A stretch of 32,909 nt of DNA, from assembly GCA_013359135.1 (NCBI GenBank), contig JABWCN010000048.1:1-32909 (forward strand), read 5' to 3'. Source of the stretch: Pseudobdellovibrionaceae bacterium (GTDB taxonomy: Bacteria > Bdellovibrionota > Bdellovibrionia > Bdellovibrionales > Bdellovibrionaceae). Shown here in pieces: positions 1-7,939 of this stretch (its first letter is position 1; every line of letters begins with the position of its first letter). A model generated the notes under the pieces. That model made no database searches, was not told where the DNA came from, and was given only the letters and a program-made list of their open reading frames with translations. Both the position numbers and the translations under genes were made by a program.

Positions 1-1
1 G

Positions 2-598
2 GGGCTTTCCATAGGCCTCTTTATCGGTTGTCAGAAAAGTAACACCAATTCTACGGTGGCAGCGCCGATTCTACCGATAAACTCTTTGGTTACTGCGGGA
101 AACTGTGTTCAGTGTAACTTTGCGCAAGTTCAGCTAGTGCAAGCGACTTCTCAGGGAACAAATTCTTTTCCAGTGACTATCAATTGGCAGCTGATTGGCG
201 AGCAAGTTAAAATTCAACAAATCTTAGCCATGGGTTGGAATCCTCAGAAAACATATTCTGGTTTAGTTTATGCTCGAGGAGCTATGACGATTTCTTCATC
301 TCAAGCAAGTTACTACAATGTTAACGGAATTTTAGCTGGACAATGTCAAATCCCTGCCGGTCAGTACACGATCAATCCTTTACAACCTGGTAATATGAGT
401 TATGGATCTTTCGAGTTGCCACAGTTTGAAGCGATTCAAGGAGCCGTCAGAATTATTTTTCAGCTAGGAAATGCAATTATTGAAGACCCAAACGGCGATG
501 GGCAAGTGGATCGTATCGCTGGAATGTTGGTACCAGTGCAAATGATATATAATGGTGCCACAGTGGCATGCGGAGATATTGGAGTGTATATTCAATAA
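2..598 (+). CDS. Putative lipoprotein, 5' end outside the window
   Basis: The reading frame is open from the left edge, so the gene is truncated by the window. A GTG at 56 is a possible start but unlikely, because the upstream in-frame residues GLSIGLFIGCQKSN read as the end of a lipoprotein signal peptide with lipidated Cys at nt 29-31 (lipobox L-F-I-G-C). The mature part is about 190 residues, rich in beta-prone segments, and I recognise no family. Near the C-terminus the sequence DPNGDGQVD (nt 485-511) matches the DxNxDGxxD calcium-binding loop seen in EF-hand and dockerin-like sites; a single loop alone does not prove calcium binding. Likely an envelope-attached protein of unknown role. 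Confidence is high that it is coding and moderate that it is a lipoprotein. Confidence 0.8.
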   Translation, partial: GLSIGLFIGCQKSNTNSTVAAPILPINSLVTAGNCVQCNFAQVQLVQATSQGTNSFPVTINWQLIGEQVKIQQILAMGWNPQKTYSGLVYARGAMTISSSQASYYNVNGILAGQCQIPAGQYTINPLQPGNMSYGSFELPQFEAIQGAVRIIFQLGNAIIEDPNGDGQVDRIAGMLVPVQMIYNGATVACGDIGVYIQ

Positions 599-673
599 TG
601 ATCCTTAGCAAAGAATATGACTCGCTAAGACTCATAGTTTGACTTTCCTAAAAAATAAATTTCTAATGAACCC

Positions 674-1576
674 ATGGAATTAAATCTGTGGGTTGAGTTT
701 TTTGATGAGTTACAAAATGTCAGAGGTAGATCTCTTAATACGGTAATGGCCTATAGAAGAGATTTGGAATTGTGGATCAAGTTTAAAAAAGAACAGCCAA
801 CGGCCCCAGTGTTTGAGTTCTACGAGTTTATGAAAAAAGAGAATCTGTCGCCCCGTTCTCAGGCGCGAGTGATTTCCTCTTTGAGGACGTATTTTCGTTT
901 TTGTGAATCCCGTGGAGTAAAGTCTGATGAACTTAGAGAATTAAAGCCACCAAAGATCAAATTGACTCTCCCAAAATCACTGACTCAAGAAGAATTTCAA
1001 CGTTTGTTCGATGCCTGTATTGTTACCGATCCAAACAAAACTTCTCGTAATAAGTTAACATTACTTTTACTTTACGGATTAGGTTGCCGGGTTACCGAGT
1101 TGATCGGATTAAATATAAACGATTTTAATCCCACGGACCGATGGGTTAAAATTCTTGGTAAGGCTAACAAGGAAAGATTGGTTCCTTTGACAGATACTTT
1201 GAATGAAAGTTTAAATTATTATCTTAAAGAAGTCAGACATCATTTGGTAAAGGAAAACACTCCGGCCATTTTAATTAATGACCGTGGTAATCGTCCTTCA
1301 CGTGTGGATGTTTGGCGTTGGCTTGATAGTTGGTCTCACAAAGCTGGTTTTCCAGAAACTGTGAATCCACATCGTTTTCGTCATGGTTGTGCGACGGCAT
1401 TACTTGAGGGTGGAGCAGATCTGCGTTCGATCCAGATGTTGCTTGGCCATGCTAGTATTCAAACCACTCAAGTTTATACTAATGTGACAACTAAAAATTT
1501 ATCTCAGGTAATTGATGAACATCATCCACTTTCACTAGAGACAGCTTATAAAAAAGAACCTGAGATTGGAACTTAA
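674..1576 (+). CDS. xerD: Tyrosine recombinase, XerD-like
   Basis: A 300-residue site-specific recombinase of the XerC/XerD class, the usual length. It has an N-terminal SAM-like core-binding domain (about 1-90) and a C-terminal catalytic domain. The full catalytic set is visible: R139 (GLGCRVTEL), K163 (LGKANKERLV), H233 and R236 (NPHRFRH), H259 (LLGHA) and nucleophile Y268 (TTQVYT). The stretch GGADLRSIQMLLGH and the ending DEHHPL resemble XerD more than XerC, hence the symbol. The known role of XerC/XerD is resolving chromosome dimers at dif at the division septum. ATG 674 is the only sensible start, though no clear Shine-Dalgarno precedes it. The gene ends 8 bp before a strong terminator, so it seems not to be co-transcribed with the downstream comM-like gene. 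A mobile-element integrase is less likely, given the standard Xer length and complete motifs. Confidence 0.9.
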   Translation: MELNLWVEFFDELQNVRGRSLNTVMAYRRDLELWIKFKKEQPTAPVFEFYEFMKKENLSPRSQARVISSLRTYFRFCESRGVKSDELRELKPPKIKLTLPKSLTQEEFQRLFDACIVTDPNKTSRNKLTLLLLYGLGCRVTELIGLNINDFNPTDRWVKILGKANKERLVPLTDTLNESLNYYLKEVRHHLVKENTPAILINDRGNRPSRVDVWRWLDSWSHKAGFPETVNPHRFRHGCATALLEGGADLRSIQMLLGHASIQTTQVYTNVTTKNLSQVIDEHHPLSLETAYKKEPEIGT

Positions 1577-1583
1577 AGATTAG

Positions 1584-1657
1584 CATTTTGGAAACAGTTC
1601 CTTAGGGGAGGTGTAGACTTTCTTCCTCTTGGGGACAGATTCCAAAATGGTTTTTTT
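1584..1657 (+). terminator. Rho-independent terminator with a long structured stem
   Basis: Arms CATTTTGGAA (1584-1593) and TTCCAAAATG (1640-1649) are perfectly complementary and are followed by seven T residues (1651-1657). The inside can extend the stem imperfectly: GTTCC (1597-1601) faces GGGAC (1632-1636), and GGAGG faces TTCCTC across a short loop. It lies 8 bp after the xerD stop and is read in the same direction. Confidence 0.8.
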
Positions 1658-1744
1658 ACAAATTCGAAATTTGATTTTATTTAAAACTCATAATTGAATA
1701 CGTTACAGCTAAGTGCTGTAGGTGTTTTGCATTTAGTTTTTCTT

Positions 1745-3265
1745 GTGAAAGTAATCAGTTTTTCAAAACAAAAAAAAGAGTTTTTGCCGGTTCAAATCGA
1801 GGTAAGTCTTATTCCAGGACTTCCACAGATTCATATATTGGGATTACCTGATATTAGTATAAAAGAGAGTGTCTTAAAGATTAAGTCGGCGTTGAAACAT
1901 CAGGGTTTTGAGTTTCCAAAAGCTAAACAAATTCTGGTGAATCTACAAGGTGGAGATTTTAAAAAAAGATCTTCTGGTTTAGAATTAGCGATGGCCATTG
2001 CTATTTTATTAGCTACCAAACAGGTGTCTCCTTTACTTGTTGGTAAAGAACGACTTGAGTCTGTATATATTTATGGTGAGCTTGGGTTAAATGGGAGTGT
2101 TTTAACTATCGATGAAGATTCTCTTTTGGGGGTATCTTTGCCTGCAGATGCGATCTTAATTACCGGTGAGTCCAAAGGGAACTTAGGTTTTGATTGGCAT
2201 ATAAAGATCAATTCGCTGAGGGATTTTGTTTTACTAACAACATTAGAGAATCAGTCACGCCATTTTCTTAAGAAGGAAAAAGAAAAAAATGATGATAATT
2301 TTCTGAATCAAAGTAACTCTTATCTAAAAGAAATATTTTCTTTGAGAGGCGTACGAGTAGAGTTAGATTCATCTTCATTTTTTGAAAGTCTTTCTTTCAG
2401 TAAATCTGAAGCTGAGTTATTAAAATTGATTAGTTTTGGTAGGCACTCGTTATTACTTATGGGGCCAAGGGGATTAGGAAAAACAACCTTGGCTGAAGCT
2501 TTGAATTACCTAGCACCTTTTCCCGAATGGTCAGATTATTTACATTACAAAAAATATTTTCCTTTAAAGGAGAAAAAATTTTGGTCGCCTTTTGTGAAAC
2601 CACATCATTCTGTGAGTCACTTAGGTCTGATAGGAGGCGGTGCAAAATGTGCTCCCGGAGAGATAACAAGGGCCCATCGTGGTATTTTATTTTTGGATGA
2701 GTTCTTGGAGCTTAGTACAAAGTGTCAGGAGTCTTTAAGAGAACCTATTATTCAAAAGGAGGTGAACCTAGTGCGTGGTAATGAGTTTCATACATACCCG
2801 TGTGATTTTCAACTGATTGCTACTACGAATTTGTGTCCTTGTGGGCAGTGGTTACCTGAAAATAGCAGAGACTGTGATAAGTCTTTTTCCAAGTGTATTA
2901 AATATCGTGAGCGTCTTTCAGGGCCAATCGTGGATCGTTTTGACGTTTTTTACTTCTTGAGAAAGGCTCCAAAGGCAGAAAAGACGATTTCCTTGATTCA
3001 AATTCGTCGTGAAGTTGAAGCTTTAAGGGACAAGTTTTTTAGTCAGCAAGTAGATTTGAATAAAATTTTATTTCAAATCGAAGACCTTTCTCTGTTAAAT
3101 CAAATGAGATTCAAAGATGAGATTTCTTCTTTAAGGAGACAAAATGCATCAATACGTGTAGCAAAAACAATTGCTGCAATAAATGGCAGAGATAGAGTTT
3201 TAGAGTCGGATTTTGATTTAGCATTGTCGTTTTGCTGGAGTCCTATTATAGAACTCAAAATTTAA
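1745..3265 (+). CDS. comM: YifB/ComM family AAA+ protein (Mg-chelatase-like)
   Basis: About 506 residues, the usual size for YifB/ComM. The N-terminal Lon-protease-like fold is marked by IPGLPQIHILGLPD; the AAA+ core has Walker A GPRGLGKT (about 240-247), Walker B ILFLDE (about 314-319), a sensor region ATTNLCPCG, and the family's CxC...C...C segment followed by YRERLSGPIVDRFD. Known members, such as Haemophilus and Vibrio ComM, are hexameric branch-migration helicases that help integrate DNA taken up by natural transformation. I place the start at GTG 1745 because family members begin a few residues before this point; a longer frame from TTG 1694 adds 17 residues without family support. Neither start has a good Shine-Dalgarno. 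The cysteine cluster is intact, so the gene is probably functional. Confidence 0.88.
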   Translation: MKVISFSKQKKEFLPVQIEVSLIPGLPQIHILGLPDISIKESVLKIKSALKHQGFEFPKAKQILVNLQGGDFKKRSSGLELAMAIAILLATKQVSPLLVGKERLESVYIYGELGLNGSVLTIDEDSLLGVSLPADAILITGESKGNLGFDWHIKINSLRDFVLLTTLENQSRHFLKKEKEKNDDNFLNQSNSYLKEIFSLRGVRVELDSSSFFESLSFSKSEAELLKLISFGRHSLLLMGPRGLGKTTLAEALNYLAPFPEWSDYLHYKKYFPLKEKKFWSPFVKPHHSVSHLGLIGGGAKCAPGEITRAHRGILFLDEFLELSTKCQESLREPIIQKEVNLVRGNEFHTYPCDFQLIATTNLCPCGQWLPENSRDCDKSFSKCIKYRERLSGPIVDRFDVFYFLRKAPKAEKTISLIQIRREVEALRDKFFSQQVDLNKILFQIEDLSLLNQMRFKDEISSLRRQNASIRVAKTIAAINGRDRVLESDFDLALSFCWSPIIELKI

Positions 3266-3269
3266 CACT

Positions 3270-3297
3270 TTGACTAAAGCGAAAAATAAGATATAGT
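3270..3297 (+). promoter_or_regulatory. Promoter of tRNA-Cys
   Basis: TTGACT (3270-3275) and TATAGT (3292-3297) are separated by 16 bp, a near-consensus sigma-70 arrangement. The -10 box ends 21 bp before the mature tRNA 5' end, which leaves a short leader as expected for a tRNA transcript. Confidence 0.7.
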
Positions 3298-3318
3298 ATT
3301 GAAATATTTTCCCAGTAA

Positions 3319-3392
3319 GGTGGGTTGGCCGAGTAGTTAGGCAGCGCTCTGCAAAAGCGTCTACGGGGGTGCGAATCCCTCACTCACCTCCA
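3319..3392 (+). tRNA. tRNA-Cys (anticodon GCA), CCA encoded
   Basis: A full cloverleaf can be drawn: acceptor GGTGGGT pairs with ACTCACC (one G-U), D-arm GCC/GGC, anticodon stem GCGCT/AGCGT around loop CTGCAAA with anticodon GCA, and T-arm GGGGG/CCCTC with loop TGCGAAT. Discriminator T is followed by a genome-encoded CCA (3390-3392). It is a single tRNA, 74 nt including CCA. The 3' end of such genes is a common integration target, which matters for the accessory genes that follow. Confidence 0.95.
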
Positions 3393-3402
3393 TTTCGATT
3401 TT

Positions 3403-3475
3403 AAATGGTTATTAACTGAAGATTCAATAGGTTACGCTAGTCTGATTTTCTAAATATAACCAAAAATAACCATTT
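3403..3475. repeat. Short repeats just downstream of tRNA-Cys
   Basis: AAATGGTTATT (3403-3413) and its exact reverse complement (3465-3475) form 11-bp inverted arms 51 bp apart. Within the right arm the motif ATAACCA occurs twice (3456-3462 and 3466-3472) with a 10-bp period, about one helical turn. This layout resembles arm-type protein-binding sites near an attachment site, but no integrase gene is in the window. Confidence 0.5.
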
Positions 3476-3524
3476 ACAACTTTGTTTGATGTCCCCAGGG
3501 TGTCCCTCAGGTATACCGAGGTTG

Positions 3525-3544
3525 AACTAGGCATGCTAGTTTTT
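3525..3544 (+). terminator. Short hairpin, possible terminator
   Basis: AACTAG (3525-3530) and CTAGTT (3536-3541) flank a 5-nt loop and run into a T tract (3540-3544). It reads in the plus direction, so it could end transcription from tRNA-Cys towards the convergent NTPase gene. The stem is short and the T tract lies inside the last codons of that gene, so this is weak. Confidence 0.35.
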
Positions 3545-5465
3545 ACGCCTTGGTTTCGTCCAATTTTTTTTCAAAAGCGGCCTTATTCTTATTGAGTTGA
3601 GCTATGTAAGGCACTACTACATCTTTTTTGAATTTTTCTATTCTATAAGAAAGTAGACCATTTTCTTTTTTGCTTTTTTTATCTAGTTCCTGTTCCAAGC
3701 TAACGAGCCACAATCTTTCTTTTTCTATATCTGGATTGTAAGCTTCCGTATTGTAACGTTGTTTTAGGATTCCGCTAAAAATTAATAGAGTATCATCGTA
3801 TTTCTTAAATAAAATATCGACCAGAGACTCTGAATTTATAAAGCTAAAAACGGGAGCTTTTCTCAATAGAGACGCGTATTCGGTGTCTTCGATAACTAAA
3901 TTTGTGTAGGTTTTAATGTTACTGTTTATCATCCCTAAAATCGTGTTCGCGCATTCTGGTAATTTACTTATGTTTTTTTTCGACAATTCAAGCGTGAGGT
4001 GTTTTTGAACTTCTTTAAGTTTTGGATTTGTTGGATCTAGGAATCCCAATCCTCCATACTGGTTCTCGACAAACGCTTCTCTTTTCTTTGGGGTTACAAT
4101 TTTTTCAGTTATAACTAATTCCGATATTTTAGATTTTGCCCAGGCGAGAACTTCGTCCTCAGTTTGGGATATCAATCCATTTCTTGCGAAAAACATATAC
4201 ATAGCAACAATATGTTTTATTTCGCCCTCAATTGTTATGCTATTATTTTCGAAACGTTTTTTTACTTCATCAGACAATTCTAAAAACTGCTCATTTGTCA
4301 ATGAATCATAATCCCATAATTTCTCCCAATCTTTTCTCTCGTCAACTGTGAAATATCGTGAATTTCTCAACGAATTTTTTAAAACTTCATCATCAAAAAA
4401 GCCGTCAATTAGGAAACTTTTCCAACAATCAATTGAAGGAGACATCTCTTCGAATTTGAAAAAGCTATATTTACTCTCAAGATCCAAAGAGGCTTCGGAA
4501 TTATTTCGATTTCTTTCGTATATCTTAAAATAACCAGATTTAATTATCAAATCTATATCGGTTAATGGAAGCGCTCCGGACTGAAATTCAAAGTACAAAA
4601 TAAGCATCGACCTAAGCGAGCCCATTAGAAATGATTCGTTGTTTCTAATGTTTTCAGGAAGCTGATTTAGAAAATGGGGCCATTCTGCAATTACCCTTTT
4701 TAAAATCCTAAGATTTGAATAGCCAGATTCGTTAAAGACTGCGCTTATTAAGTTGGTATTTTTTTTCAAGAAAATACGTTGTTTCGGATCGGCAACTCCT
4801 TCAATAAAATTTTGAATGGCTTCATCGAGTTGGCTACTAACTTTAATAGTGCGTCCTACTAACTTTTCTTTAATTAGGAGATAATTGTCTCCATGGCCGT
4901 TTTCAATTTTAGTCTGTTGTTTTAGGAGCTCGGCTTCATTAATGACTAGTATTGCTTTATGTTCTCCGTGTTCTACGAAATAATTTATATAACCCAAAAT
5001 TTGATTGATCGGCAATTGGCAGCGTTCCAAATCGTCAAATACAAATATCCAGTCTTTCGATTTATTAAAAAAAGTAGATAAACCAACATTAGGAACAGAC
5101 GCGTCGATTTTTAAGTCGTTTGACCCGTTATTGTTTAGATCAAAATTCCCTCCCAGCTTCAATGCAGATTTAAATACTTGTCCCAGCAGAAGAGCTGGCT
5201 TACTTCCTAATATTGGATGGGCTGCTTTGAATATTAGGTCATCTATTTCTCCTACTGAAGATATTCCGTATAAAGAAATATATAGATATTTTTCCTCATC
5301 AACCTCTCCCCGCACTTCCTCTTTAGCTTTAATATATGATTTGATAAAATGAGTTTTTCCAGATCCCCAAGCTCCATCGATAAGTATTGCAAAATCGTTC
5401 TTATTTGCTTTTGATAAATAATAGTTTAAATAATTTATAGCATTTTGATTTACGCTGTTTTTCAC
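3543..5465 (-). CDS. KAP-type P-loop NTPase
   Basis: A 640-residue protein with a P-loop ATPase domain at the N-terminus: Walker A GAWGSGKT (31-38) and Walker B WIFVFDDLERC (139-149, D144/D145). The Asp-Asp-Leu-Glu-Arg ending of Walker B is typical of KAP-type and STAND-like NTPases. The remaining 450 or so residues are alpha-helical-looking and unrecognised. KAP NTPases are often found in bacterial accessory regions and in some phage-defence settings, but the activity of this one is unknown. The start is GTG 5465, with AGGA about 11 bases upstream; no ATG precedes it in frame. It lies 95 bp after the antitoxin gene on the same strand and may be co-transcribed with it. No membrane segments are evident. 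Confidence is high for an NTPase, low for any defence role. Confidence 0.8.
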   Translation of the reverse strand: MKNSVNQNAINYLNYYLSKANKNDFAILIDGAWGSGKTHFIKSYIKAKEEVRGEVDEEKYLYISLYGISSVGEIDDLIFKAAHPILGSKPALLLGQVFKSALKLGGNFDLNNNGSNDLKIDASVPNVGLSTFFNKSKDWIFVFDDLERCQLPINQILGYINYFVEHGEHKAILVINEAELLKQQTKIENGHGDNYLLIKEKLVGRTIKVSSQLDEAIQNFIEGVADPKQRIFLKKNTNLISAVFNESGYSNLRILKRVIAEWPHFLNQLPENIRNNESFLMGSLRSMLILYFEFQSGALPLTDIDLIIKSGYFKIYERNRNNSEASLDLESKYSFFKFEEMSPSIDCWKSFLIDGFFDDEVLKNSLRNSRYFTVDERKDWEKLWDYDSLTNEQFLELSDEVKKRFENNSITIEGEIKHIVAMYMFFARNGLISQTEDEVLAWAKSKISELVITEKIVTPKKREAFVENQYGGLGFLDPTNPKLKEVQKHLTLELSKKNISKLPECANTILGMINSNIKTYTNLVIEDTEYASLLRKAPVFSFINSESLVDILFKKYDDTLLIFSGILKQRYNTEAYNPDIEKERLWLVSLEQELDKKSKKENGLLSYRIEKFKKDVVVPYIAQLNKNKAAFEKKLDETKA

Positions 5466-5560
5466 GCTCTGAGCAGTCCTTTACTTACGACAGAAATAAG
5501 TGGTTTTGTTTGTATGAGAAATACATACGTAGTTAATAGGGAGGGCGAGATTTACCCCTT

Positions 5561-5860
5561 TTACGACGCTGATTTTTTCGCCTTAATCGTAATTTCAAGA
5601 CCAATCGCATTCAAAATCTTATTAATATTCTGAAGGGTAGGGTTCCCTTTTTTTGAAGTCATTGCATAAATCGCCTGTCGAGCGATCCCAGTTTCCTCAG
5701 CGAGATCAGCAATGCCGTGAGCTTTTACTACATCACCTAGAGCTTGATTTAAAAAATCAGAATCATTTTCTTCGATAGCCGAAACTATATACTCAGCTGC
5801 AAATTTTGGATCTAAAAGTTTATTAGATAGATATTTTTTAAACTCCGCGCCTTTAGCCAT
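5561..5860 (-). CDS. HigA-like antitoxin (HTH, addiction module antidote)
   Basis: A 99-residue helix-turn-helix protein. The segment around residues 45-75 (LAEETGIARQAIYAMTSKKG) is a Cro/C1-type HTH, followed by PTLQNINKILNAIGLE, the typical tail of the putative addiction-module antidote family (TIGR02684-like). It is expected to bind and neutralise the toxin encoded just upstream and to repress the operon with it. Its ATG (5860) comes one base after the toxin stop codon, and the toxin's last codons contain AGGAGAAG, a good ribosome binding site, so translation is tightly coupled. The toxin-first order is typical for HigBA-type modules. Confidence 0.88.
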   Translation of the reverse strand: MAKGAEFKKYLSNKLLDPKFAAEYIVSAIEENDSDFLNQALGDVVKAHGIADLAEETGIARQAIYAMTSKKGNPTLQNINKILNAIGLEITIKAKKSAS

Positions 5861-5861
5861 T

Positions 5862-6194
5862 TTACTTCTCCTTTTTATGAGATACCCAGAATTTTTGAGC
5901 TTTCTCGATATCTTTTGATTGGGTTGACTTGTCTCCTCCTACCAAAAGCAAAATAATTTTTTGACCCTCGATTGCATAGTAAACGCGATATCCTGGGCCA
6001 AATGAAATTCTTAATTCATAAACGCCGCCACCAACACTTTTGTGATCACCAAAATTTCCATCTTCAGCTCGCGCTATTCGAACGGCAATTCGTGCTTGAA
6101 CGGCATTATCTCGTAAACCATCTAACCAATCTCTAAAAGGCTCCTTTTCTGTGTTCGAGTCTTTATAGAAAAGAGCTTTGAAGGGCTTACTCAT
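5862..6194 (-). CDS. RelE/ParE-superfamily toxin, HigB-like
   Basis: A 110-residue toxin from ATG 6194 (MSKPFKALFYKDSNTEKEPF). Features of the addiction-module killer family (TIGR02683-like) are visible: EPFRDWLDGL near the N-terminus, RIAVRIARAEDGNFGDHKSVG in the middle, then VYELRISFGPGYRVYY and ILLLVGGDKSTQSKDI. Relatives are ribosome-dependent mRNA endonucleases; the specific activity here is inferred. An in-frame extension to 6242 exists, but it would translate the operator repeats; family members begin close to the shorter start, so I use 6194. There is no Shine-Dalgarno before this ATG, and the predicted promoter -10 lies only about 7 bp upstream, so the message may be leaderless. It forms an operon with the antitoxin. 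Confidence 0.85.
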   Translation of the reverse strand: MSKPFKALFYKDSNTEKEPFRDWLDGLRDNAVQARIAVRIARAEDGNFGDHKSVGGGVYELRISFGPGYRVYYAIEGQKIILLLVGGDKSTQSKDIEKAQKFWVSHKKEK

Positions 6195-6201
6195 AAGGCA
6201 A

Positions 6202-6242
6202 TTGTCGTATATAAATGACAATTTGTCAAGTATATATGACAA
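6202..6242 (-). promoter_or_regulatory. Toxin-antitoxin promoter with two tandem palindromic operators
   Basis: Two 20-bp dyads of the form TTGTC-N10-GACAA lie at 6202-6221 and 6223-6242, their centres 21 bp apart (two helical turns). On the minus strand the half-sites create a perfect -35 TTGACA (6229-6224), a 17-bp spacer and a weak -10 GACAAT (6206-6201). The antitoxin, alone or with toxin, is the natural candidate to bind here. Confidence 0.7.
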
Positions 6243-6767
6243 AGATTTTGGTGGCTTTTCGGTGTTCTTAAAGGCGTAACTAGCTGTAATTACACATAAC
6301 TGGACACCACCTCCAAGTATAACCTACTGAAACCAATATGAAATGGTTCGGTTTTCAAAGTATTCTAATAACTCATTTCTTCAACGATGGACATAAATGA
6401 AATTGCTGAAGGGCTTTTAAAGATAGCCGAACAGGCAGAAAGTTCTCGTAAGTAATGTTAAAGCGTGTTCGTAATTATGAACGACCTATAAATCACCATT
6501 TATGCCAATCATTAAAGTTGAAGCAGAATTACCGTCTTGTGTGTGCGGAACAATTGAAAAAGCCCAAGGCGAAATTTTATTGTAACCAAATATATGCCGA
6601 GCCGACAAATCTACAAAAAATGGAAGAGCCGCTTGAATACTTACAACAGACCATCTTTCGCCGCGAATCGACTGCGAAGCTATAGCAGCAACTGCAATAG
6701 TATTCACTAAATGAGATATATAGAAATCTTTCCGTTCGCGTTACAAAGAAGTCTCGTCAATATCAGC
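6243..6767. other. Intergenic stretch, no convincing gene
   Basis: Roughly 525 bp between the toxin operator and the broken gene at 6768. It holds short frames on both strands: 22 codons at 6387-6455 plus, 76 at 6455-6685 plus, and 73 from GTG at 6707-6486 minus. None has a ribosome binding site or a recognisable motif. The minus frame continues open to a stop at 6741-6743 and is the best candidate for a decayed coding remnant. Sequence near 6305-6315 (CACCACCTCCA) resembles the tRNA-Cys 3' end (CACTCACCTCCA). Confidence 0.5.
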
Positions 6768-7127
6768 CTAGGATAGTGGTCCAAGTTTAATTAGTTCTTC
6801 ATCAGAAATCATAGGCGATGAGACCATCGCAAATAATCCATTCAGCATAGCTCCTGCTAAGATCACACCAGCGACGGCTCCGTTTACGTCCTTAAACTGT
6901 TGTCTGTTATAATCTGGGGATTTTTCGACAGGTGCAAAATAAAGGACTGCTCCAAAAGCATTTGAATAGCTTGTAAAAGTCATTATCGGATACGGCGATA
7001 GCTCGTTTGTGGCAACCAATGCTTTTGCATTTGGGTCTTCAGCGCCAAGTGGTCTTTTACTGAGAGCATTTGCGCCAGAAGAGAATCCTGAAATTGCTAT
7101 TAGCAGTCAGGACAAAATACTTTTCAT
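6768..7127 (-). pseudogene. Small secreted protein gene broken by a TGA in its signal peptide
   Basis: From ATG 7127 the frame reads MKSILS, then TGA (7109-7107), then LLIAISGFSSGANALSKRPL and on to a stop at 6768: 119 codons in total. Ignoring the TGA, this is a textbook signal peptide with cleavage after SGANA, followed by a mature part of about 95 residues with a hydrophobic stretch (GAVAGVILAGAMLNGLFAMV). An internal GTG at 7019 would give 83 residues but would lack the export signal. The ATG sits 10 bp after the stop of the lipoprotein gene at 7138-7746, so the two probably formed an operon. I recognise no family. The simplest reading is a nonsense mutation; a base-call error or readthrough are alternatives. 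Confidence 0.65.
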
Positions 7128-7137
7128 GGCTTTGATA

Positions 7138-7746
7138 CTACTGAGCACTCGACGTTTTTATATTTGTTTTTAAGCCTTCATCATAGCGGGTTAAAAATTC
7201 TGTGGGAATGGATTGTCTGTCTTTATCGCCTTTGGCAACAGTGATCCAGTAGGCAACCTGTTTCTGCGTTGGAGATTGAATCAGCCAAGATTCCGTCTCA
7301 AATGCTTGGGAAATAAGTGACGTAACGGCAGCTCCGGCAATGTGTTTGTAGACAATGGCGGTAGCAGTTCCGCCCGGCGTTTTTATAGTTTCTTGGCGTT
7401 CCTGTATGGCACCTGGTATTTGTGCTTTTAGGCGTTTTTTTAAAACTTCAACGCCGTTGCTTTTCTCAGAGCTGAATATATAAACGCTAGCAACAGGAAT
7501 GAAGTCCGCGTTAAAGGCTTTTGAAAATGAAGCTTGTTTGTAAGATGCGGATGCCGCAATTTCACTATCAATCTTATCCCTAGAGCCTTCTAAAAGATTC
7601 CACCCTTGAATTTTTTTTGGATAGCGAGTAGCTGTTGGTTTGTGAACTAATGTATCGCCATCGCTCACGAAAGAGTTTGGCAAAGTTATGCAAGCCCCTA
7701 AAAAAAATGAGATAGTGCCAATCATTACGCTTCTTAAATTTTTCAT
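7138..7746 (-). CDS. Putative lipoprotein
   Basis: A 202-residue protein with a clear lipoprotein signal: basic start MKNLRS, hydrophobic core MIGTISFF and lipobox L-G-A-C, giving lipidated Cys at residue 19. The mature part has no recognised family; it includes IQGWNLLEGSRDKIDSE and an alternating beta-type pattern around TPGGTATAIVYKHIAG. It is probably anchored to the envelope. It precedes the broken secreted-protein gene by 10 bp and may have worked with its product. Confidence is good for coding and lipidation; function is unknown. Confidence 0.75.
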   Translation of the reverse strand: MKNLRSVMIGTISFFLGACITLPNSFVSDGDTLVHKPTATRYPKKIQGWNLLEGSRDKIDSEIAASASYKQASFSKAFNADFIPVASVYIFSSEKSNGVEVLKKRLKAQIPGAIQERQETIKTPGGTATAIVYKHIAGAAVTSLISQAFETESWLIQSPTQKQVAYWITVAKGDKDRQSIPTEFLTRYDEGLKTNIKTSSAQ

Positions 7747-7939
7747 ACAGCCTCTTGCGAAGGTTTTAAGTTAAAATAAGAGTTTAGTCATCAAAAGTTT
7801 TTAGTTAAAAATTAATCTTTTAGTCAGCTATAGATAGCAAGATAAATACACCATAATCCGACTAAAATAGAGAATAACTAAGGAACGATAATGAATGACA
7901 TCAAAATGCTATAGCTAATGATAGCCAATTTTTTATAAG

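Noticed and set aside
604-629. CTTAGC/GCTAAG hairpin after the first lipoprotein gene
   Set aside because: Six-base arms, a 14-base loop and no T tract are too weak for a terminator call.
6387-6685. Overlapping small frames (22 and 76 codons, joined by TAATG) on the plus strand
   Set aside because: The TAATG overlap looks like translational coupling, but there is no ribosome binding site, no motif, and the composition of the longer frame is not protein-like.
6486-6707. 73-codon minus-strand frame from GTG
   Set aside because: The sequence is somewhat protein-like (FVDLSARHIFGYNKISPWAF) but has no ribosome binding site, and its frame is closed by a stop at 6743. It may be a remnant; I could not support a gene.
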